Source: Bacillota bacterium
GTDB lineage: Bacteria; Bacillota; Clostridia; Acetivibrionales; DSM-1351
Reading direction: 5' to 3'
DNA length: 28,769 nucleotides
Assembly: GCA_023392075.1 (NCBI GenBank)
Contig: JAEVZU010000203.1
Span: 1 to 28,769 of the forward strand
This document shows, in pieces, positions 23,221 to 28,769 of this stretch. The notes under the pieces are model-generated. The model was not told the origin of the DNA. It did not search any database and saw nothing but the letters and a program-made list of their open reading frames with translations. The translations under genes and the position numbers were made by a program. Each line of letters begins with the position of its first letter. Within the stretch, counting starts at the first letter, position 1.

Positions 23221-24753
23221 ATGTTAAATTTGAAAAAGGCTTTATCAGTTGTTGTTGTACTGGCACTCAGCACATCCATGCTGATAGGCTGCGGCAAAAG
23301 CTCCGGGCAGCCTGCGGCAGAAAACACAAGCAGCGCAGGAACAAACAGTGCCGCAGCTGTGTCAACTGAGACCGGCAGCGGTGTTCCGAAGGAGTTTGTG
23401 GAACTGAAGGTACTTTACCCCGGTGACATGTCGGGTCGTATGGAAGACTTCCTCAACAATGAGTATAAAGACAGGTTGAAAAATGATCTTAACATGAGCC
23501 TGGAAGTCATGTATTCACCCTGGGACCAGTACTGGAATAAAAAAGATATGATGCTGGCGGCAAATGAGCAGATCGATTGGTATTGGGACGGTTTTTCAAA
23601 CTTGAGCCAGATGACTTCCAAGAATCAGAACATTCCCCTGGATGATCTTCTGAAATATGCTCCCGACCTTCTGAAGGCAATACCAATGGAGAACATAAAT
23701 GCGGCTAAAATTAACGGCAAAATAATGGGTATACCGGCAACAAACGCTCCCACGTCGGCAATGCTGCAACAGGTTGATATAAGACAGGATTTACTTGAGG
23801 CCGTTGGGATGACTGAAATTAAAACTACGGCTGACCTGAAGCAGTTCGGAGAAAAAGTAAAGGCAAAATATCCGGATATGAATGCCGGTTCTCATCCTGT
23901 AATCTCAGCTCTGGCAAGAGAGTTTTCAGACCAGGGACTTATATTTATAACCGATTCCTTCATGTTGTGCGCCGGACAGGATGACAATAAAATATACAGC
24001 TTCTATGAAACCGATGCATATAAAAAGCTCTGTGAGTACAACAGGGAGTTATACCTGGAAAAACTCTATACCGATGATGTTACCATCAAATATAACGAAG
24101 GCGATGCCAGAATGAAGACCGGCAAGTACATTTGGGGAGAGGCGTCCCTGGGCAAAAATCTGGAAATAATCCAGGATGTGAGGAAGAATGCTCCCGATGC
24201 AAAACTGGAGACATATCTGATAGCTCCTGATAAGCCAAAGTACAGGGCATCTCCAAGCGGAGAAGTAATATGTATTTCTCCTACAAGTGTTAATACTGAA
24301 AGAACTGTTATGTATCTCAACTGGATATTCAAGAATCAGGACAATTATCTTACTACTATCTATGGTTTGAAGGATAAGGACTACAAAATAGAAAATAACA
24401 GAATAAAGCTTCTGACCAATGACAGTTTCTTTTATGAATGGATGTTCAGAAATGTAAATTACCAGATGTTTACCGACGACGTAAGCGATAAATATATCGA
24501 AACTTACAAGAACTGGGATAAGGATGCCAAGCTGTCCAATACCTTTGGCTTTGTATTTGATTCTTCTTCTGTAAAAACCGAAGAGGCCAGGATAAAGGAT
24601 GTGGTAGGAAAACAACTGGTCCCCATGTCCACAGGGTTCATTGATTCCAAGGATAACTACGAAAAGGCAATGAAAGCGCTGAAGACCGCAGGTATAGACA
24701 AATACAGGGAAGAGTGCCAGAAGCAGTTCGACGCATTTCTTGCAGGAAAATAA
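23221..24753 (+). CDS. Sugar ABC transporter substrate-binding lipoprotein (LplA-like, DUF3502)
   Basis: This is the extracellular receptor of the importer. A signal peptide ends in the lipobox LIGC (Cys24), followed by an Ala/Ser/Thr-rich linker. The mature protein is a SBP_bac_1-type two-lobe fold with a C-terminal DUF3502 region recognisable from NTFGFVFDSSSVKTEEARI and LKTAGIDKYREECQKQFDAF. Length is 510 aa, normal for this group. A strong AGGAGG precedes the ATG. LplA-like proteins serve complex oligosaccharides such as rhamnogalacturonan or xylan fragments; the ligand here is unknown. An inverted repeat follows at 24768-24883. Confidence 0.9.
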   Translation: MLNLKKALSVVVVLALSTSMLIGCGKSSGQPAAENTSSAGTNSAAAVSTETGSGVPKEFVELKVLYPGDMSGRMEDFLNNEYKDRLKNDLNMSLEVMYSPWDQYWNKKDMMLAANEQIDWYWDGFSNLSQMTSKNQNIPLDDLLKYAPDLLKAIPMENINAAKINGKIMGIPATNAPTSAMLQQVDIRQDLLEAVGMTEIKTTADLKQFGEKVKAKYPDMNAGSHPVISALAREFSDQGLIFITDSFMLCAGQDDNKIYSFYETDAYKKLCEYNRELYLEKLYTDDVTIKYNEGDARMKTGKYIWGEASLGKNLEIIQDVRKNAPDAKLETYLIAPDKPKYRASPSGEVICISPTSVNTERTVMYLNWIFKNQDNYLTTIYGLKDKDYKIENNRIKLLTNDSFFYEWMFRNVNYQMFTDDVSDKYIETYKNWDKDAKLSNTFGFVFDSSSVKTEEARIKDVVGKQLVPMSTGFIDSKDNYEKAMKALKTAGIDKYREECQKQFDAFLAGK

Positions 24754-24767
24754 AAACTCAATATACC

Positions 24768-24883
24768 AACTTCAATAAATAATTGTTCAAAAAAGTACAT
24801 GCCTGAAATCCGTACAGCTCATCACAAGTGTTTACCTATAATTTCAGGCGTGTACTTTTAATCGAGCTTCATTTATTGAAGTT
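24768..24883. repeat. Long-arm nested inverted repeat between SBP and acyltransferase genes
   Basis: The outer arms AACTTCAATAAAT (24768-24780) and ATTTATTGAAGTT (24871-24883) are a perfect 13-bp match. The inner arms AAAAGTACATGCCTGAAAT (24791-24809) and ATTTCAGGCGTGTACTTTT (24841-24859) match in 18 of 19 positions, the exception being a G-U-type pair. The inner hairpin followed by TTTTAAT would work as a terminator/attenuator after the SBP gene. The outer arms, flanked by TAC on both sides (beyond one C/G base), suggest a small mobile-type insertion. Confidence 0.7.
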
Positions 24884-24920
24884 GTACCTGCTTCAAAAAA
24901 ATTTACGGAGGTTCCGAGTA

Positions 24921-26222
24921 ATGAAAGCTTTTACCCAAAACGATAAATCTATGGAAATACTGGGAAATTTTTATGAAACCTTAAAAACCGTAAGGATAGT
25001 TGAGGATTACGTACCTGAAAAATCACTGACGGGATTTTTTATCAAGGATAGCAGTGAGTTTTTAAAATTTGAATTTATCAGTGAGGCAAATTATTATTTG
25101 GGGCTTCCTGAAGCAGCTGTTAACGATATAGCGGGATTGGTTGACAAAATATATGCCAGCGGGGAACTGATAAAATTTGTACAGTATTGCTATTTGAGGG
25201 TTTACCATATGGAGGAATACGATGAAAAAAGGATCCTTGCTCCCAAAAGACTCAGGGAGGTGCTTGGAGAGCAGGCTGATCTGCTGCCGGTATTGATTCT
25301 GATATCAGGTATTCATGGCACAATTAACTATTACAAAGCCAAGGGTATTAAACATGAAATTTTGACGGATACACTTGGGACCTTGAAGGATTTTATGTGC
25401 AGTTTTAAAAGTCAGTATGGTTACTGGGGAATAGATGATTTTAAATGGCTGACGCATTTTTTTTATGGCAGAATTTTCAGAATAGGAAGACTGAATTTTT
25501 ATCCCAAATACTTTGAGGGTAATTTTATTGTATACCGGAATAACAATACCGGCAGAGTATGTGCCCTGTCGGAGCCCAATATTACATATATGAGCGACGG
25601 CAGAGTTATGGGAACCAACGGAGTATTTAATACAGAAAATTCCTTTGAAACAGTGCATGAAGAAAATGTAAACTATATATGCGGCAATCCGATTTTGCCT
25701 TCGGGGCATGTCATAAATAAAGAGGTAAAGCTGTTAACAACCGAATGGAGCCGGGGTATGTCCAGAGGTGATATTGTATTGGATGTACATATTCCCGGGG
25801 GAACCAAACTGGACAATGAAGAATGCAGAAAAGCTTTTGTTGACGCAATTTACTTCCATAAAACCTATTTTGGATATCAGGAATGCAGGGGATTTGTGTG
25901 TGAGTCCTGGTTACTTGATCCTCAAATGCAGCGGTTACTGCCCAAAACCTCAAATATATACAGGTTCCAGCGGGAATTTTACCTGTATCCTGTACTTTCG
26001 GATGAAATGCAGACCTTTCAGAATTTATTCGGTACCGGGGACACGGATTTAAACAAAGTGAAGGTATTTACAAGCCTTCAGGCAGCTGTGGCTGATTATT
26101 TGAAAAAAGGAAATCATATGTGTATGGGTGGAATGTTTATACTGGAGAATGATTTGAAAAATTGGGGAAGTGAATTCTATCAGAAGGATTTCAGGTGGAT
26201 GCTTGACGGGAGTAATTATTAA
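24921..26222 (+). CDS. DUF5596 / GNAT-like acyltransferase-domain protein
   Basis: This 433-aa soluble protein has no signal peptide. It resembles the two-domain family with an N-terminal NAT_N-type region and a C-terminal GNAT-like domain (about 280-430). Diagnostic segments are DIVLDVHIPGGTKLD (from D284), ESWLLDPQMQRLLPKTSN (from E328) and IYRFQREFYLYPV. Members are annotated as acyltransferases from fold prediction; I know of no assigned substrate. The ATG at 24921 follows ACGGAGG; a longer reading from 24828 would run through the inverted repeat and is unlikely. It lies in the sugar-transporter cluster, suggesting a role in acylating or deacylating an imported sugar or a wall component, but this is inference. 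Confidence 0.65.
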   Translation: MKAFTQNDKSMEILGNFYETLKTVRIVEDYVPEKSLTGFFIKDSSEFLKFEFISEANYYLGLPEAAVNDIAGLVDKIYASGELIKFVQYCYLRVYHMEEYDEKRILAPKRLREVLGEQADLLPVLILISGIHGTINYYKAKGIKHEILTDTLGTLKDFMCSFKSQYGYWGIDDFKWLTHFFYGRIFRIGRLNFYPKYFEGNFIVYRNNNTGRVCALSEPNITYMSDGRVMGTNGVFNTENSFETVHEENVNYICGNPILPSGHVINKEVKLLTTEWSRGMSRGDIVLDVHIPGGTKLDNEECRKAFVDAIYFHKTYFGYQECRGFVCESWLLDPQMQRLLPKTSNIYRFQREFYLYPVLSDEMQTFQNLFGTGDTDLNKVKVFTSLQAAVADYLKKGNHMCMGGMFILENDLKNWGSEFYQKDFRWMLDGSNY

Positions 26223-26309
26223 TAAGTATAAGAATCTGTAAAATCAGCTTGATAAAATATATATGCAGGGGTAATATTAGTTTACAAAAAACTCGAAGGA
26301 AGGCTGTGT

Positions 26310-28643
26310 ATGATTAATAGAGAAGTTCTTTCAAGTTCATTGAGGTCAAGGAAACTGCTAATAAAACTTCTTTTAAGTTATTTGGGAACCGCAATAGTTG
26401 CGGTATTGCTGATCACATTGCTCAATACTTATTGGGTGAAAAATGAGAGCATCAAGGATATCAATTCCATTACCGAACTGGCACTTTCAAATATTGCGGT
26501 TTTGGGGACCAATATGTTTGAATCCTCACAAAACACAGCTTTTGTGTTGTATAACGATCCATATGTGAAGAACCTGCTAAGCTCCAGCGAAGTTAATGGG
26601 TTGGATATTATGGGTGTTACCTACGATATAGAAAGGCTGAAGATAACAAATCCTTCCATTTTTTCGGTATATGTATGGAACAAAAGCTCAATAGTTTTCA
26701 GAACCAGCAGGGGAATTGGATATGAAGAAAACCATGAAACCATATCTGAAATTGTAAAAAAAGGGCCTGTATTATATCCTATTCCAAGGAAAATAAGCAA
26801 TAACAGCGGCAAGCCGGTCAATGTATATACAATAATATATCATGAGCCGGGACTTGGAGAGGATTCTGCAATCGTTTTGAATATTGATGCCAAAGCACTT
26901 TATAATCAGGTATATACCGAGTTTTCCAAACCACGGCAGGATATTTTCATTGTTGATAAAACCGGAAAAGTTTTATTACATAATGATATTGAAAGATTAT
27001 CAGCAAATATAAAAAATGAAACCTGTTTCAGAAACGCAGTTGCTGCCGGCCGCGGCTCAGGTAGCTTTAGTGTTTATGAAGACGGGCATAACTGGGTTTA
27101 TAATTACGTTATTGCAAAAAACAAAAAGTACATTGTTTTTAGTAAAAGTGAATACAGCATGTTGTTCAGCAAGGTCACCAAAATCAGAAATACAATCCTA
27201 TTGACCTGTTCTGTTGTTCTTGTGCTTATTTTTTTATTGTCGATAATGCTGTCAAGATGGCTTTATACACCCATAAACAATGTCTTCAGCAATATAAACA
27301 TACTTTTTAAAGGCTCAAATTTAAGTCAGCCGGACAAGCCTGAAAACAATGAATATAAATTTATTTCCCAGGCTGTAGGCAGCCTTATTCAAAGGTTAAA
27401 TACCCTGGAGAAGGATAATGAGTCCAGCTTTAATATCATGCGTATGGCATTTTTCAAGTCAATTCTGACAGAACCCGGTAATATCAATAAGGATATATTC
27501 AGGGATAATATATTGAAGTATAAAATACTCAGCGCAGCTAATGATAATTACTGTATTATTGCAATGAGGGTGGATAATTATAATGATTTTCTTTTAAATA
27601 ATAAAAAAGAGGCTATAGATTTTCAATTAAGCTCAATAGGTAATATCACATCTGAAACACTCAAAAAAACAGCCTTCAATACTTGTTTTGTTATGGATTA
27701 TGAGCATATAGTATTGGTTGTGTCGAACATAGACAGAGAAAATAATGAATACGAGGAACAAATTTCAGAAGCTATGAAGCATGCCCAGGATGCCATACTT
27801 AAATTGCTTAACATAGGGATTACAATCGGAATAAGTGAAGTATCGAATAATATATTTGACATCAAAGATCAATATAACAAAGCTTTCAGCTATACAAACT
27901 ACCGTTTGATATACGGCAGAAATAATATTATTACCGGCAAAGCTGTTAAAATCAAAGATTTAGAAAAAGATAAAATAAATCATTACACAAATGCCATACT
28001 GAATTCCATTAAGAACAGCTCTAAAGATGCCTATTGTGACTTTATCCTTAAATATTTCAACCTGATTAAAAACTGCAGCTACGACAAAATTGTTAAATTA
28101 TTTTTTCAGCTTGCCAATTCAATACTGCATCTGCCTGAAGAACTCCAATCCTCGCATACCGGCAGTATGGAATTTGACATCCGGGACATCTACGCAAAGA
28201 TCAGAAGTTTTGAAAGCTATGAGGATTTATTCAATTGGTTTGAGGAATTATTCCATAAGACAGAAACCATTATTTCAAATATAAAGAATAAGAAAAATCC
28301 TGATTTGATCGAACAGGTTTTAAAATATATCAATGAGAATTACAAAGAGAGTAATATATCAGCTAATAGCATAGCAGATAAATTATCAATAACCCCTCAG
28401 TATTTCAGTAAAATTTTTAATGAATATGCAGGTGTCAGCTTTCCTGATTATATTAATAATGTCCGGCTGGAAAAGGCCAAGGCACTCATATTGTCAAACG
28501 AGAAACTGAATATCGGAAGTATATATGAGATGGTAGGGTATAATAACAGATCTTATTTTACCTCCTCCTTTACAAAAAAATATGGTATTTCTCCTGGCAG
28601 GTTCCGGAGCGAAACTGCAAGTAAAAAGATTATTGAATCTTGA
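26310..28643 (+). CDS. Membrane-bound AraC family regulator with extracellular sensor (YesS/YtdP-like)
   Basis: This 777-aa protein combines sensing and transcription control. TM1 (about 17-40), an extracellular dCache-like sensor (about 45-290), TM2 (about 294-316), a long cytoplasmic linker region (about 320-660), and a C-terminal AraC HTH pair (about 670-772) are seen in order. The HTH includes NISANSIADKLSITPQYFSKI and the terminal YGISPGRFRS. Such regulators control the adjacent lpl/ytcPQ-type transporters in Firmicutes; here the ABC genes are directly upstream. The ATG follows GAAGGAAGG. It probably senses the oligosaccharide outside the cell, complementing the cytoplasmic AraC at 16891-17811. 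Confidence 0.88.
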   Translation: MINREVLSSSLRSRKLLIKLLLSYLGTAIVAVLLITLLNTYWVKNESIKDINSITELALSNIAVLGTNMFESSQNTAFVLYNDPYVKNLLSSSEVNGLDIMGVTYDIERLKITNPSIFSVYVWNKSSIVFRTSRGIGYEENHETISEIVKKGPVLYPIPRKISNNSGKPVNVYTIIYHEPGLGEDSAIVLNIDAKALYNQVYTEFSKPRQDIFIVDKTGKVLLHNDIERLSANIKNETCFRNAVAAGRGSGSFSVYEDGHNWVYNYVIAKNKKYIVFSKSEYSMLFSKVTKIRNTILLTCSVVLVLIFLLSIMLSRWLYTPINNVFSNINILFKGSNLSQPDKPENNEYKFISQAVGSLIQRLNTLEKDNESSFNIMRMAFFKSILTEPGNINKDIFRDNILKYKILSAANDNYCIIAMRVDNYNDFLLNNKKEAIDFQLSSIGNITSETLKKTAFNTCFVMDYEHIVLVVSNIDRENNEYEEQISEAMKHAQDAILKLLNIGITIGISEVSNNIFDIKDQYNKAFSYTNYRLIYGRNNIITGKAVKIKDLEKDKINHYTNAILNSIKNSSKDAYCDFILKYFNLIKNCSYDKIVKLFFQLANSILHLPEELQSSHTGSMEFDIRDIYAKIRSFESYEDLFNWFEELFHKTETIISNIKNKKNPDLIEQVLKYINENYKESNISANSIADKLSITPQYFSKIFNEYAGVSFPDYINNVRLEKAKALILSNEKLNIGSIYEMVGYNNRSYFTSSFTKKYGISPGRFRSETASKKIIES

Positions 28644-28769
28644 TACCCTCTATTGACAATGTACAATACGTTTTTGAGTGGTCAATTTGCCCTGTGGCTG
28701 CGTTAAAGCCGCTTGCAAGGCACAAAGCCTTACTGCACGCCGTTTGCCTTGCCGCAAGCCAAATTATCT
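28644..28769. other. Gene-free end of window with inverted motifs
   Basis: Several short stems (AAGGC-ACAAA-GCCTT and a longer imperfect pairing of GCCGCTTGCAAGGC with GCCTTGCCGCAAGC) suggest intergenic repeat DNA cut off by the window edge. The last ten bases, CAAATTATCT, are the reverse complement of AGATAATTTG at 133-142. No terminator with a clear U-run is seen after the regulator gene. Confidence 0.4.

Noticed and set aside
24049..24615. 188-codon minus-strand reading frame inside the sugar receptor gene
   Set aside because: It is antisense to a clear DUF3502 lipoprotein gene, has no ribosome site with good spacing and no recognisable domain.
1..28769. CRISPR array, tRNA, rRNA or prophage genes
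   Set aside because: No regularly spaced direct repeats, no tRNA cloverleaf with T-arm GGTTCRA box and no integrase, transposase or phage structural gene were recognised by eye.

Overview
The window reads as chromosomal DNA of a low-to-moderate GC, Gram-positive, spore-forming anaerobe of the Clostridia. It shows AT-rich intergenic regions, strong AGGAGG-type ribosome binding sites, frequent TTG/GTG starts, lipoprotein solute-binding proteins, and LplB/YtcP-type sugar transporters with a membrane-bound AraC regulator. The gene mix resembles plant-polysaccharide-degrading clostridia such as the Ruminiclostridium group. That lineage is an inference; no rRNA or other marker gene is present.

Layout. 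(1) 1-334: a structured non-coding leader with hairpins and a very good sigma-A promoter, then cysteine synthase (cysK). (2) 1319-4005, minus strand: a three-gene ABC importer of the NMT1/SsuABC type (ATPase, permease, lipoprotein), convergent with cysK and ending at a strong terminator. (3) 4006-4529: no gene, but a cluster of palindromic repeats of a family that recurs at 16711-16824. (4) 4530-6890, minus strand: M23 metallopeptidase, polysaccharide deacetylase and a small PQ-loop/SemiSWEET-like membrane protein, a possible cell-wall or sporulation operon. (5) 7193-9691, plus strand: a polar amino-acid ABC importer (lipoprotein, then a hairpin, then permease and ATPase). (6) 10067-14425, plus strand: an XRE-cupin regulator followed by potABCD, a complete spermidine/putrescine importer, with a clear promoter and paired operator-like palindromes upstream. 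(7) 14700-16610: a secreted DUF4832-type protein with a C-terminal CBM9/DOMON-like module. (8) 16891-28643: a carbohydrate-utilisation locus. On the minus strand lie an AraC regulator, a GH31 alpha-glycosidase and a Gfo/Idh/MocA oxidoreductase. Divergently on the plus strand lie two LplB/YtcP-type permeases, a DUF3502 lipoprotein, a DUF5596/GNAT-like acyltransferase-type protein and a membrane-spanning AraC-family sensor-regulator.

How it works together: the window is dominated by nutrient import (sulfonate/thiamine-precursor type, amino acid, polyamine, oligosaccharide). In the last locus the oligosaccharide is probably sensed outside the cell by the two-TM AraC regulator, imported by the LplB/YtcP/DUF3502 transporter (no ATPase is encoded, so a shared MsmX-type ATPase is presumed), and processed inside by the GH31 enzyme and the NAD(P)-dependent oxidoreductase. 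The acyltransferase-like protein is the least understood member. The most unusual non-coding signals are the 80-190 bp palindromic repeat family, a 116-bp long-arm inverted repeat at 24768-24883, and the paired 6-5-6 palindromes upstream of the polyamine regulator.
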